Shown one piece after another: positions 1 to 10,848 of a stretch of DNA of 64,000 nt (within the stretch, counting starts at the first letter, position 1; each line of letters begins with the position of its first letter). The DNA is from Archivesica marissinica. Taxonomy: Eukaryota > Mollusca > Bivalvia > Venerida > Vesicomyidae. The stretch lies in assembly GCA_014843695.1 (NCBI GenBank), contig CM026404.1, positions 5,955,773 to 6,019,772 on the forward strand, given 5' to 3'. Under the pieces are notes generated by a model. It ran no database searches and had not been told where the DNA came from. It saw only the letters and a list, made by a program, of their open reading frames with translations. The translations under genes and the position numbers were made by a program.

Positions 1-139
1 CAGTATCGTTTATACTCCCTCAAAAGTTGCGATGTCTCAAACATAATAAGTTAGTAATTGGTAGTTCATTTAGTGAGACTAACTATGTACAAACCAACCA
101 TTACAAGTTCATGTCAAAATTCACCAAATTGAGACATTA

Positions 140-375
140 GTTTATACAAATTTATTTTAGCTCGATTGCGAAACAAGTTCTTATAACTTATATTAATCAC
201 TCTCGAGACCTCATTCCTGATTGAATCCATCGCCACGAGGGAGAAAGAAGAGGCAATGTGGAATTTAAATGCCTTGCCTAAGGGCATAATCGTAACTGCT
301 CCAGCGGGGCTCGAACTCCGGAACTTTCGCACCTGAAGCGAACGCGCATCCACTGCGCTATCACGACTTCCACTT
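140..375 (-). mobile_element. SINE family A, complete copy with target-site duplication
   Basis: This is a tRNA-derived SINE on the minus strand. Reading the reverse complement, a box A-like TAGCGCAGTGG and a box B-like GTTCGAGCCCC form the head, followed by a body and a 3' tail with the core TTCGCAATCGAGCTAAAATA. A 15-bp direct repeat, CAAATTGAGACATTA, lies on both sides (125-139 and 376-390), which is the signature of LINE-machinery retroposition. Further copies lie at 2018, 18539, 25685, 27781, 34022, 34444 and 56411. The short open frames inside it are not genes. Confidence 0.88.
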
Positions 376-532
376 CAAATTGAGACATTAACACTACTGC
401 TTTCATCAATATGACTACCATATGCGCCGGAGCAGGGGCCGCAGGGGCCGAGGCCGGCAGATTTTTTATTTTATACTTGTGGAAGTTATGTCCGCGACCC
501 CAATATGTTGGCAATCCGGGTATATGGAACCC

Positions 533-728
533 GGGTTCGATCCTCGGACCGGAAGTATGTGAGATGGTGGGCGCCAGATCGAACAGGTGTATTTTTTTTC
601 CGGGTACTCTGGTTTCCTCCCACAAATGACCACATAAACGCTTTCATCCGCGCCAACGAGAGTGATTAATATAAGTTGTTAAAACTTGCTTCGCAATCGT
701 TGTAAAATAAATATAAAGTTTAAACATT
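533..728 (+). mobile_element. SINE family B, copy with an aberrant 5' end
   Basis: The box B region (GGGTTCGATCCTCGGAC), the body (GTATGTGAGATGG, then TTTCCTCCCACA) and the 3' tail (AGTGATTAATATAAGTTG, then TTCGCAATCGTTG) match the better copy at 5741. The sequence upstream of box B does not match that head, so this copy is 5' truncated or diverged. Confidence 0.75.
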
Positions 729-1020
729 AAATATAATGTACAGAATGGTAAACAATATATTGTGATAAGTCTCCTATAATGCATTGTGTGAATGGAAATG
801 TACTAGTAATTATAGTAATATGGGATAATTGTGTTTCAGTATATATAATAGTGTACATTGGTGAGACTATTATAAAGAATAAATAAATAAATGAATAAAT
901 AATTCAATTAATTGTAGCAGACGACAATTCATTAAAATGTTTGTTCTTATTGATAGCTGAAAACTCGGGAAATATGTCATGCAATGTCATTAGTAGAAAC
1001 GTGTCGTTAGAACACAAGTC

Positions 1021-1088
1021 TCCGTGACCCAGTGGTTAAGGCGTCCGCCTACGGAGCGGGAGATCGAAGGTTCGAACCTCGTCAGGGG
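1021..1088 (+). tRNA. tRNA-Arg(ACG)-like sequence, probably a SINE head or pseudogene
   Basis: The sequence folds as a tRNA with acceptor arms TCCGTGA and TCAGGGG, an anticodon stem closing the loop CTACGGA (anticodon ACG, arginine), and a T loop GTTCGAA. The acceptor stem has one G-G mismatch and the T stem has one A-C mismatch, and the total length is short. That makes a working tRNA gene unlikely. tRNA-derived SINE heads are common in this window, so a retroposed origin is more plausible. Confidence 0.35.
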
Positions 1089-2017
1089 ATCGTTCTGGTA
1101 TGGCCGGTTGGTGAGCCACCAGCTAGTTAAATAATGGTTATCGATTGCCTACCAGTCTGGCGTCTGATATACAAGCATAGGATTCGGGAAGTACTGATGT
1201 TCGTAAAAAGAGGTGTCTCATAAGTCAGAAATGGCTGGCCATTTAAATAGGGGTGACACTATAATAAACACACACACACACACTATTTATTTGACTTTTA
1301 TTTTCACCACTAACATGCAAAGACGTAACTGCAGCATATAAACGGCAACATATTGTCTGTATTGTTCGTACAAAGCGATAAGAGGATGTTGTACACGTAC
1401 TTGTAATGATTAGTGCAATGATAATCTCGTACGTGATTGATTTTTGCGAGAAATCAGGCAATAAGAACCCCGGGACAAATTGTACATTGTCAGACATGTC
1501 GGTTTGTTATGGAAATGCTATAATAAACCATATCCGTGGTTGTTGTGTTTGCTTAGAGCTAATACTGCCGTGTCAATACGAGCTGATTCGATCCGAGGTG
1601 AAAAACAAGCTGATAATTTACACAGTGTAGAACTGCGATTGAAATTAATTAAAAAATAAAACAGTGGGTATAAACACATTAGTTAGAGTTACATATATCT
1701 ACATTAGAAATAGGTGCAATTCAACTAATACTACGCGGATCTACTTTTTTGCAGGCAGCAATTACATATACAATACACACAACTGGCGAGAAATCAGATA
1801 CTATGCTCACACGAAAAAGAAAGTATGCACTTGGTTAGAGGGGAAATTATATACTTATATTCACACGTAAAACAATTTTCTGATAATTATCAAATTTCAA
1901 TTAAAAGTAAAACATCGTGTAGCCAATACATTTTTGCACATTTTGATACCAAAGTTGCCTATTTATTGCTTCTATATATAAGTATACAAGTTTTCCCTCT
2001 AACCAAGTGCACACTTT
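1089..2017. other. AT-rich sequence with no recognised gene
   Basis: I see no gene here. A (CA)n microsatellite lies near 1267-1283. Two related segments, TGCACTTGGTTAGAGG near 1827 and its reverse complement near 1998, form an inverted pair about 170 bp apart and may be the ends of an unrecognised MITE. Confidence 0.4.
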
Positions 2018-2247
2018 AGTTTAAACAAATTTATTTTAGCTCGATTGCGAAACAAGTTATTTCAACTTATATTAATCACTCTCGAGACCTCATTCCTGAT
2101 GGAATCCATCGCCACGAGGGAGAGAGAAGAGGCAACGTGGAATTTAAATGCCTTGCCTAATGGCACAATCGTAATGGCTCCAAAGGGACTCGAACTCCGG
2201 ACCTTTCATACTTGAAACGAACGCGCTATCACTGCGCTATCACGAGT
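2018..2247 (-). mobile_element. SINE family A copy
   Basis: Its tail, body and tRNA-like head match the copy at 140-375, with several substitutions. No clear flanking duplication is visible. Confidence 0.82.
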
Positions 2248-2251
2248 TCAA

Positions 2252-2408
2252 CTATGTTGTTTGCTATACAGACAAGTGTTTTAGCTCCATTACCGGAATA
2301 ACAAACAGCATAGAGCATTATCAGAGAACATGCCGTCTGATTTGGCTCTATGCTATTTGCAAATGCAACTTTAGTTGTGATTGGCAGGTTATGGCTTAAC
2401 CCTATCCT
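2252..2408. mobile_element. MITE family 2, diverged copy
   Basis: This segment carries the family landmarks TGTTTGCTAT, TTTTAGCTCC, GGCTCTATGC and TGTGATTGGCAGGTTA. These are shared with the copies at 28081 and 36160 and, more distantly, with 21810. The family folds back on itself through GCATAGAGC and GGCTCTATGC. Confidence 0.6.
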
Positions 2409-2594
2409 TCATGGAGATTTAGGTTAATATACTATTATATCTCCATACAAGCGGCAGCCATTTAGCTACCATGCAGTGGATAAGTAGTCGCCATATCTGT
2501 CCCACCTCCATAGATATTACTGGAACTACATAAGATTCTGGCCTTTATTATGGAGTGAAATAATTTTAATTAGTGCTCTCCAATAAAATATATA

Positions 2595-5475
2595 CAGTCA
2601 AACCTGTGTTAGTGGTCACCTGCATTATACAGTCAAACTTGTGTTAGTGGTCACCTCCATTAAGTACAGTCAAACCTGTGTTAGTAGTCACCTCCATTAA
2701 GTACAGTCAAACCTGTGTTAGTGGTCAGCTCCATTAAGTACAGTCAAACCTGTGTTAGTAGTCACCTCCATTAAGTACAGTCAAACCTGTGTTATTGGTC
2801 ACCTCTATTAAGTACAGTCAAACCTGTGTTAGTGGTCACCTCCATTAAGTACAGTCAAACCTGTGTTATTGGTCACTTCCATTAAGTACATTCAAACCTG
2901 TGTTAGCGGCCACCTCCATTATACAGTCAAACATGTGTTAGTGGTCACCTCCATTAAGTACAGTCAAACCTGTGTTAGTGGCCACCTCCATTATACAGTC
3001 AAACATGTGTTAGTGGTCACCTCCATTAAGTACAGTCAAACCTGTGTTAGTGGTCACCTCCATTAAGTACAGTCAAACCTGTGTTAGCGGTCACATCCAT
3101 TAAGTACAGTCAATCCTGTGTTAGTGGTCACCTCCATTATACAGTCAAACATGTGTTAGTGGTCACCTCCATTAAGTACAGTCAAACCTGTGTTAGTGGT
3201 CACCTCCATTAAGTACAGTCAAACATATGTTTGTGGTCACCTCCATTAAGTACAGTCAAACCTGTGTTAGTGGTCACCTCCATTATACAGTTAAACATAT
3301 GTTAGTGGTCACCTCCATTAAGTACAGTCAAACATGTGTTAGTGGTCACCTCCATTAAGTACAGTCAAAAATGTGTTAGTTGTCACCTCCATTAAGTACA
3401 GTCAAATCTGTGTTAGCGGTCACCTCCACTAAGTACAGTCAAACATGTGTTAGTTGTCACCTCCATTAAGTACAGTCAAACCTGTGTTAGTGGCCACCTC
3501 CATTATACAGTCAAACCTGTGTTAGCGGTCACCTCCATTATACAGTCAAACATGTGTTAGTGGTCACCTCCATTAAGTACAGTCAAACCTGTGTTAGTGG
3601 TCACCTCCATTAAGTACAGTCAAACCGGTGTTAGTAGTCACCTCCATTAAGTACAGTCAAACCTGTGTTAGTGGTCACCTCCATTAAGTACAGTCAAACC
3701 TGTGTTCGCGGTCACCTCCAGTAAGTACAGTCAAACCTGTGTTAGTGGTCATCTCCATTAAGTACAGTCAAACCTGTGTTAGTAGTCACCTCCATTATAC
3801 AGTCAAACCTGTGTTAGCGGTCACCTCCATTATACAGTCAAACCTGTGTTAGTGGTCACCTCCATTAAGTACAGTCAAACCTGTGTTAGTGGTCACCTCC
3901 ATTATACAGTCAAACCTGTGTTAGTGGTCACCTCCATTAAGTACATTCAAACATGTATTAATGGTCACCTCCATTATGTACAGTCAAACCTGTGTTAGCG
4001 GTCGCCTCCACTAAGTACAGTCAACCCTGTGTTAGCGGTCACCTCCATTATACAGTCAAACATGTGTTAGTGGTCACCTCCATTAAGTACAGTCAAACCT
4101 GTGTTAGTGGTCACCTCCATTAAGTACAGTCAAACCTGTGTTAGTGGTCACCTCCATTAAGTACAGTCAAACATGTGTTAGTGGTCACCTCCATTAAGTA
4201 CAGTCAAACCTGTGTTCGCGGTCACCTCCAGTAAGTACAGTCAAACCTGTGATAGCGGTCACCTCCATTAAGTACAGTTAAACCTGTGATAGCGGTCACC
4301 TCCATTAAGTATAGTCAAACCTATGTTAGTGGTCACCTTCATTAAGTACAGTCAAACCTGTGTTAGTGGTCACCTCCATTAAGTACAGTCAATCCTGTGT
4401 TAGTGGTCACCTCCATTATACAGTCAAACCTGTGTTAGTGGTCACCTTCATTAAGTACAGTCAAACCTGTGTTAGTGGTCACCTCCATTATACAGTCAAA
4501 CCTGTGTTAGTGGTCACCTCCATTATACAGTCAAACCTGTGTTAGTGGTCACCTCCATTAAGTACAGTCAAACCTACGTTAGTGGTCACCTCCATTATAC
4601 AGTCAAACCTGTGTTAGTGGTCACCTCCATTAAGTACATTCAAACATGTGTTAGTGGTCACCTCCATTAAGTACAGTCAAACCTGTGTTAGTGGTCACCT
4701 CCATTAAGTACAGTCAAACCTGTGCTAGCGGTCACCTCCATTAAGTACAGTCAAACCTGTGATAGCGGTCACCTCCATTAAGTACAGTCAAACCTGTGTT
4801 AGTGGTCACCTCCATTATACAGTCAAACCTGTGTTAGTGGTCACCTCCATTAAGTACAGTCAAACCTACGTTAGTGGTCACCTCCATTATACAGTCAAAC
4901 CTGTGTTAGTGGTCACCTCCATTAAGTACATTCAAACATGTGTTAGTGGTCACCTCCATTAAGTACAGTCAAACCTGTGTTAGTGGTCACCTCCATTAAG
5001 TACAGTCAAACCTGTGCTAGCGGTCACCTCCATTAAGTACAGTCAAACCTGTGATAGCGGTCACCTCCATTAAGTACAGTCAAACCTGTGTTAGTGGTCA
5101 CCTCCATTATACAGTCAAACCTGTGTTAGTGGTCACCTCCATTAAGTACAGTCAAACCTACGTTAGTGGTCACCTCCATTATACAGTCAAACCTGTGTTA
5201 GTGGTCACCTCCATTAAGTACATTCAAACATGTGTTAGTGGTCACCTCCATTAAGTACAGTCAAACCTGTGTTAGTGGTCACCTCCATTAAGTACAGTCA
5301 AACCTGTGCTAGCGGTCACCTCCATTAAGTACAGTCAAACCTGTGATAGCGGTCACCTCCATTAAGTACAGTCAAACCTGTGTTAGTGGTCACCTCCATT
5401 ATACAGTCAAACCTGTGTTAGTGGTCACCTCCATTAAGTACAGTCAAACATGTGTTAGTGGTCACCTCCATTAAG
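2595..5475. repeat. Minisatellite of 37-bp and 35-bp monomers (about 79 copies)
   Basis: The core is GTGTTAGTGGTCACCTCCAT. Monomers differ in the linker: ATTAAGTACAG gives 37 bp and ATTATACAG gives 35 bp. The short open frames inside it read only the repeat. Confidence 0.95.
4569..5440. repeat. Higher-order repeat of 292 bp inside the 35/37-bp array
   Basis: Diagnostic variants recur 292 bp apart: GATAGCGG near 4755, 5047 and 5339, and CCTACGTTAG near 4569, 4861 and 5153. The period equals six 37-bp plus two 35-bp monomers. Copies look identical where compared, so the block duplication is recent. Confidence 0.85.
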
Positions 5476-5740
5476 CAGTTAATCTGTATTAAGCAGTCAG
5501 TTTCAAGATTCCAAATATGTTGTTTTACTATACATTTGACCTGTATTAAGCAGCCACCTGTGCTAAGCAGCCATTTGCTCTGACTCCCTTTGCTGGCTGC
5601 TTAACACAGGTTTGACTGTATGTATGTCTTCAATTCAGGAACGGTTAAACATTTCAAATTGGCACGACACTATGCCTTCGGTAAAACGTACTGTCATAAG
5701 ACATTATAATTGGTAATATTTAGCTTAAAAAAGAAGATAG

Positions 5741-5958
5741 GCTGTCCGATTAGCGCAGTGGTTAGCGCGCTCGCTTCTCACCAATGCGACCCGGGTTCGA
5801 TCATCGGACAGGGAAGTATGTGAGATGGTACGGTGGTCGCCAGATCGGACAGGTGGGTTTTCTCCGGGTACTCCGGTTTCCTCCCACATGAATGACCACA
5901 TATACGCTTTCATCCGAGCCAACGAGAGTGATTAATATAAGTAAATAAATAAAGTATA
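5741..5958 (+). mobile_element. SINE family B, full copy
   Basis: A tRNA-like head is followed by a body and a short tail ending in AATAAATAAAG. The head has box A (TTAGCGCAGTGGTTAGCG) and box B (GGGTTCGATCA). Other copies lie at 533, 27309, 35808 and 39674. Its body end (GAGTGATTAATATAAG) is shared with family A. Confidence 0.88.
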
Positions 5959-6130
5959 AAAAAAATAAAACAATAAAATGAAGGTAGACAATAGTTCTAA
6001 CATGCTATTAAGCTAAAATAATGAATTCAAGGTGATAGAAATATATATTATAGTTGGATTCGGAATTATACGTATTGGTAATATACTCTCAGATAGTACC
6101 ATTTCGCCTGGGACGTCACATTTTTAGACT

Positions 6131-6182
6131 GTGTTGCCCATAATTATGAACGACGCCTCCTGAAGAGATTCGTCATTTTAGA
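6131..6182 (-). mobile_element. Fragment of SINE family E cut by the LTR element
   Basis: The segment with GACGCCTCCTGAAGAGAT matches the minus-strand family E copy at 17371-17668. The match stops at 6182, where the sequence switches to TGTTGTGTGC. This break is used to place the LTR start. Confidence 0.65.
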
Positions 6183-6650
6183 TGTTGTGTGCAAAACCCC
6201 AATTTGCACGAAATGTTTATTATTGTTATATATAACCATAGAAGAAACAGAGTTTCGGCGAACCACCCGAAGGTGATTAAAAGTTAATCTAATCAGAAAC
6301 AGTGATTAGATTATAGTGATATTGAGTAATGACGGATTAGAAAGATTGGATGTTAAATATATTGTGTAAGCGCATAGTCGGCTCACACAAATGGATTGTT
6401 AAATAAGCTTTTAATGATACGAGGTATATATATATAGATCACTGATTATATATATATGGATATTTCTGATGCCAATTTAAACAAGATATTATATAGAAGA
6501 AATGTAATACTGTGTTGAGTTATCATTAATACATATAATAACGAAGAAACCCCCTAGACAACTCCAGCGAGTCTACAATAGGATAGACCCTGGTAAGAGC
6601 CGTAGCAACCGAGACATATTATACGAGAAGAAAAAGGAGAGTTTGCGACA
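6183..6650 (+). mobile_element. Probable 5' LTR of a Ty3/Gypsy-type retrotransposon
   Basis: The segment starts TGT (right at the SINE E break) and ends ACA, two bases before a primer-binding site. A TATA-like run (GGTATATATATATAG) lies near 6421. Only this one LTR is visible: the 3' half of the element falls in or beyond the gap at 8334-9333, so the length of 468 bp cannot be confirmed by a second copy. Confidence 0.6.
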
Positions 6651-6652
6651 AT

Positions 6653-6671
6653 TGGGACGCTCGTCCGGGAT
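6653..6671 (+). promoter_or_regulatory. Primer-binding site, tRNA-Pro-like
   Basis: TGGGACGCTCGTCCGGGAT begins with TGG, as expected for pairing with a tRNA CCA end. Its last 13 bases match the usual tRNA-Pro primer site used by many retroelements. It lies two bases after the LTR end ACA. Confidence 0.6.
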
Positions 6672-7099
6672 TGGAAATAAAGAAGAGGTGACATATCGTG
6701 ACATATTGTGAAGGACACTAGGATTTATATATGGAATATTGTGAAGGACACTAGGATTTATACATGAAGAATACAAGGGACTATTAATTAACGTGGGAAA
6801 ACAGAAGTGCATGCGAGACAGTGTTAGAATTTGGAAATAAGTGAAAGACGTCAACGAATTATTAAATTAATGAAATGGATTAAATTATTGGAAATGTGCA
6901 AACTTTGAATATGTGATAAATTATATATTGGATTAACGAATGAGACAGACTTCGGTAAGTACCAGTTTTCTTTTCATAGAGGCTTAATATTATCATTAAA
7001 ATTATATTAGTGATTTACTTCCTTTTATTGAACTCAATTCTATAATACATTTGGAGATACATTCTGGGGATTAAAAATTTTGGGAAATAAAAAAATAAA
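6672..7099 (+). other. Retroelement leader between primer site and gag
   Basis: This is an AT-rich, non-coding leader. It contains a short direct duplication (ATTGTGAAGGACACTAGGAT, near 6705 and 6735) and a donor-like GGTAAGTACC near 6953. Confidence 0.45.
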
Positions 7100-8333
7100 A
7101 TGGCTACAACTAGGAGTGCTAATAAGGAAACTGAGTGGCCGGTTCACCCCGACTTGCAGACAACAGGTGATGAGATATGGGACAAATTAATGAGACTTCC
7201 CTTCTTTAATCAGGCAAATCTGGAACGTCAGGGTGAGATTTATGAGAAAGAAAGAGAGAGGGAAAGAGAGAGGGAAAGAGAAGAAAGAGAGAGAGAAAGA
7301 GAGAGGGAAGAAGTAAAGCAAAGAGGGGAAAGAGAAGAGAAAGAAAGGGACAGGGAGGAAAGAATGCAAAGGGAGAAAATGCAGATGGAGATTCGCCTGA
7401 GAGAAATCCAGAGAGATCAGGAATCTCAGCAAAATAACCCCCTCCCTACAGATAATAGGCCCTCTAAGACAAACATTTCTGTTCCTATTTGGACCCAGAC
7501 TATGAGGCCATATAAATTCTTCGCAACATGTGAGAGACTGTTCGAAGCTAGCCAGGTCGCCAAACAAACATGGGTGGGCCATATTATAGACAAGTTGTCC
7601 GACAAGGCCAGAAATATATATGCCACTCTTCCTGTCCAAGACGCTAATAATTACGATACCCTCAAGGCCGCCATCTTGGATGAATATAGACTCTCACCCA
7701 CTGTATATAGAAATAATTTCTTCTCTTGGGTAAAGAAACCTCAGCAGACATATTCCGAATTCATTAAGGAATTAAGGGAGCAAATGACTCTATGGACGGA
7801 GAACAATGATCCGAGCGAGGTCAACTGGATCGAGCTGCTCTTGAGATATAGATTCGATTCCCAGCTAAGTGATGAGCTTAATTTGTTCATTCTGGATAAG
7901 AAAGCATCTACTCTCCAGGAATGTATTTCCCTGGCTGATGAATATAACCTCCATCGCAGATTAGCGCCCAGGACACGGATTAATTCAAATCCGAATGTGA
8001 AACCCAGAGATACAGAACACCGACCTCCACCCCCAAGGCCATATATCCCATCACCCATGTATCGACCCAATATTAGGATAGATAATTCCCAAGCTACCCA
8101 TAGAACTCCCCGGATAGAAAAATATTGTAGTTATTGTAGGCGTAATGGCCACGGACGAACAGAGTGTTGGGCAGATCCCAATTCACCTAGGTACAGGGGT
8201 AATAGAAACCTAGCAAACGGACACCAAGTGTCAAACATTACTCATAGTTCAGCCTTTATAACCAATGAGCCAGTGAACTCATATGAAAATACCGAGATGG
8301 TAAATCCATTACTTGTCAAATATACAGGTCAAG
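7100..8333 (+). CDS. Gag polyprotein of an LTR retrotransposon, 3' end lost in gap
   Basis: The product is the structural protein of a Ty3/Gypsy-like retrotransposon, which packages element RNA in the cytoplasm. About 411 residues are visible before the gap. Residues 48-110 are a charged Glu/Arg repeat (encoded by a purine-rich GAGA-type tract), likely coiled. Residues 128-290 are a helical Gag core including WVGHIIDKL and a YRNNFF segment. Residues 343-356 form a CCHC zinc knuckle (C-X2-C-X4-H-X4-C) typical of nucleocapsid. A proline-rich linker precedes the knuckle. No protease, reverse transcriptase or integrase is visible because the frame enters the gap. The frame is open from the ATG, so this may be a young element. 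The start follows an AT-rich leader and is the first ATG of the frame. Confidence 0.82.
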
Positions 8334-9333
8334 NNNNNNNNNNNNNNNNNNNNNNNNNNNNNNNNNNNNNNNNNNNNNNNNNNNNNNNNNNNNNNNNNNN
8401 NNNNNNNNNNNNNNNNNNNNNNNNNNNNNNNNNNNNNNNNNNNNNNNNNNNNNNNNNNNNNNNNNNNNNNNNNNNNNNNNNNNNNNNNNNNNNNNNNNNN
8501 NNNNNNNNNNNNNNNNNNNNNNNNNNNNNNNNNNNNNNNNNNNNNNNNNNNNNNNNNNNNNNNNNNNNNNNNNNNNNNNNNNNNNNNNNNNNNNNNNNNN
8601 NNNNNNNNNNNNNNNNNNNNNNNNNNNNNNNNNNNNNNNNNNNNNNNNNNNNNNNNNNNNNNNNNNNNNNNNNNNNNNNNNNNNNNNNNNNNNNNNNNNN
8701 NNNNNNNNNNNNNNNNNNNNNNNNNNNNNNNNNNNNNNNNNNNNNNNNNNNNNNNNNNNNNNNNNNNNNNNNNNNNNNNNNNNNNNNNNNNNNNNNNNNN
8801 NNNNNNNNNNNNNNNNNNNNNNNNNNNNNNNNNNNNNNNNNNNNNNNNNNNNNNNNNNNNNNNNNNNNNNNNNNNNNNNNNNNNNNNNNNNNNNNNNNNN
8901 NNNNNNNNNNNNNNNNNNNNNNNNNNNNNNNNNNNNNNNNNNNNNNNNNNNNNNNNNNNNNNNNNNNNNNNNNNNNNNNNNNNNNNNNNNNNNNNNNNNN
9001 NNNNNNNNNNNNNNNNNNNNNNNNNNNNNNNNNNNNNNNNNNNNNNNNNNNNNNNNNNNNNNNNNNNNNNNNNNNNNNNNNNNNNNNNNNNNNNNNNNNN
9101 NNNNNNNNNNNNNNNNNNNNNNNNNNNNNNNNNNNNNNNNNNNNNNNNNNNNNNNNNNNNNNNNNNNNNNNNNNNNNNNNNNNNNNNNNNNNNNNNNNNN
9201 NNNNNNNNNNNNNNNNNNNNNNNNNNNNNNNNNNNNNNNNNNNNNNNNNNNNNNNNNNNNNNNNNNNNNNNNNNNNNNNNNNNNNNNNNNNNNNNNNNNN
9301 NNNNNNNNNNNNNNNNNNNNNNNNNNNNNNNNN
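8334..9333. other. Assembly gap (1000 N)
   Basis: The round length suggests a placeholder rather than a measured distance. A retrotransposon enters from the left and a tandem array leaves on the right. Confidence 1.
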
Positions 9334-9528
9334 ATAGAATAATGAATCCCCAGTATGTAAACTATACGAGTGAGGGGGTCACTTTTCCAGGCCATATAAT
9401 AATGACCCCCCTGTATATTAACTATATGAGTGAGGTGGGGTCACTTTTCCATGCCATAGAATAATGACCCCCCAGTATGTAAACTATACGAGTGAGGGGG
9501 GGGGGTCACTTTTCCATGCAATAGAATC
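9334..9528 (+). repeat. Tandem array of ~60-bp units, three copies
   Basis: Units share ACTATACGAGTGAGGGGGTC followed by ACTTTTCCATGCCATAGAA. Their sequence is an inverted relative of the next array. Confidence 0.85.
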
Positions 9529-10285
9529 TAAACATATGTGGGTGATTATCCTATGATATGGATAGTGACCCCCTCCCACTCATGTAATCTACACATATGG
9601 GGGTGATTATCCTATGATATGGATAGTGACCCCCTCCCACTCATATAATCTACACATATGGGGGTGATTATCCTATGATATGGATAGTGACCCCCTCTCA
9701 CTCATATAATCTACACATATGGGGGTGATTATCCTATGATATGGACAGTGACACCCTCCCTCCCTCTCATATAATCTACACATATGGGGGTGAGTATTCT
9801 GTGATATGGATAGTGACACCCTCCCACTCATATAATCTACACATATGGGGGTGATTATTCTATAATATGGATAGTGACCCCCTCCCACTCATATAATCTA
9901 CACATTTGTGGGGATTATCCTATGATATGGATAGTGACCCCCTCCCACTCATAATATGGATAGTGACCCCTCCCACTCATATAATCTACACATATGGGGG
10001 TGATTATTCTATAATATGGATAGTGACCCCCTCCCACTCATATAATCTACACATATGGGGTTATTATTATATGATATGAATAGTGACACACTCTCACTCA
10101 TATAATCTACACATATAGGGGTGATTATTCTATGATATGGATAGTGACCCCCTCCCACTCATATAATGTACACATATGAGGGTGATTATCCTATGATATG
10201 GATAGTGACACACTCCAACTCATATAATCTACACATATGAGGGTGATTATTCTATGATATGGATAGTGACTCACATTGTCTCAAC
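9529..10285 (-). repeat. Tandem array of ~61-bp units, inverted relative to 9334-9528
   Basis: About twelve units contain GATATGGATAGTGACCCCCT and TAATCTACACATATGGGG. The reverse complement aligns along its whole length with the units at 9334-9528, with an estimated three quarters of positions the same. Confidence 0.88.
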
Positions 10286-10289
10286 GATT

Positions 10290-10415
10290 GTAGGACATTT
10301 GCCCCGAAGGACATCTGCCCCGACTCCAAAAATGGCTAGGGAGGACATCTGCCCCGACTCTGTTTTGCAAAGGCGGACATCTGCCCCGACTATGTTTTGC
10401 AGGGGCGGAAATCTG
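10290..10415 (+). repeat. Short direct repeats, GGACATCTGCCCCGACT
   Basis: Four imperfect copies of an element with the core GACATCTGCCCCGAC lie about 30-50 bp apart. Some share TGTTTTGCA after the core. Confidence 0.65.
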
Positions 10416-10592
10416 TGGAAAGAATTACTGCTTTCAGTTCAATCCACATATCACGATATGTATATTACATATATCCTGGTAAATATGTTTAAACCAAGCA
10501 TATTAACTACGCTAGGTATTTGCCAGTGTATATCTCAACATGGATACATGTACACATGGAAACCACAATCCCTGTTTGGCTGCATTTCTTAA

Positions 10593-10828
10593 CCCATTCA
10601 ACACCAAGTAACTGACATAGACTGGTCCAGGATATTTTTAGACCAATAAATTAATAACAAAATTACATTTGGATCAGTTCATTTATCAAAATGGGTAAAA
10701 AAAATTCTAAAAATAGTTATATTACTTGAAAAAAGTGCAGATCCTGATGAGACGGCTCGTCACGAGCCGGCTCATCTGGATCTACACTTTTTTGTAAGCC
10801 AATTTAGAGGTCTGTGGTGTTGAAAGGG
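10593..10828 (-). mobile_element. piggyBac-type MITE (TTAA target)
   Basis: The element has inverted ends CCCATTCAACACCA and TGGTGTTGAAAGGG with TTAA directly outside both (10589-10592 and 10829-10832). It contains a near-perfect hairpin around GGCTCGTCACGAGCC. Sister copies lie at 26019 and 43617. TTAA targets with CCC termini are typical of piggyBac. Confidence 0.82.
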
Positions 10829-10848
10829 TTAAACACAATGAATTCAGT

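Larger units (their letters stand above)
2595..5618. mobile_element. Tigger/pogo-like MITE whose left arm has grown into a minisatellite
   Basis: The outer ends are inverted repeats (CAGTCAAACCTGTGTTA at 2595; TAACACAGGTTTGACTG ending at 5618), each bordered by TA. A compact 187-bp copy of the same element lies at 16481-16667 and another at 25870-26285. The right 150 bp (5468-5618) matches the compact copy. Everything to its left is tandem copies of the first ~36 bp of the left arm. The superfamily assignment rests only on the TA target and the CAGTC terminus. Confidence 0.8.

Noticed and set aside
5741..5815. SINE heads as functional tRNA genes
   Set aside because: Box A and box B are present but the cloverleaf is imperfect and each head continues into a repeated SINE body.
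5725..5922. Short frames in SINE copies (also near 114-353, 25619-25816, 39739-39936, 48443-48680, 56347-56600)
   Set aside because: They coincide with SINE heads and bodies present in several copies and have no coding features.
6573..6854. Minus-strand frame of 93 codons
   Set aside because: It overlaps the LTR end, primer site and leader of the retroelement on the opposite strand and shows no domain.
8313..9464. Frames running through N, also at 44099-45173
   Set aside because: Gap bases carry no sequence; only the real bases at each edge were interpreted.
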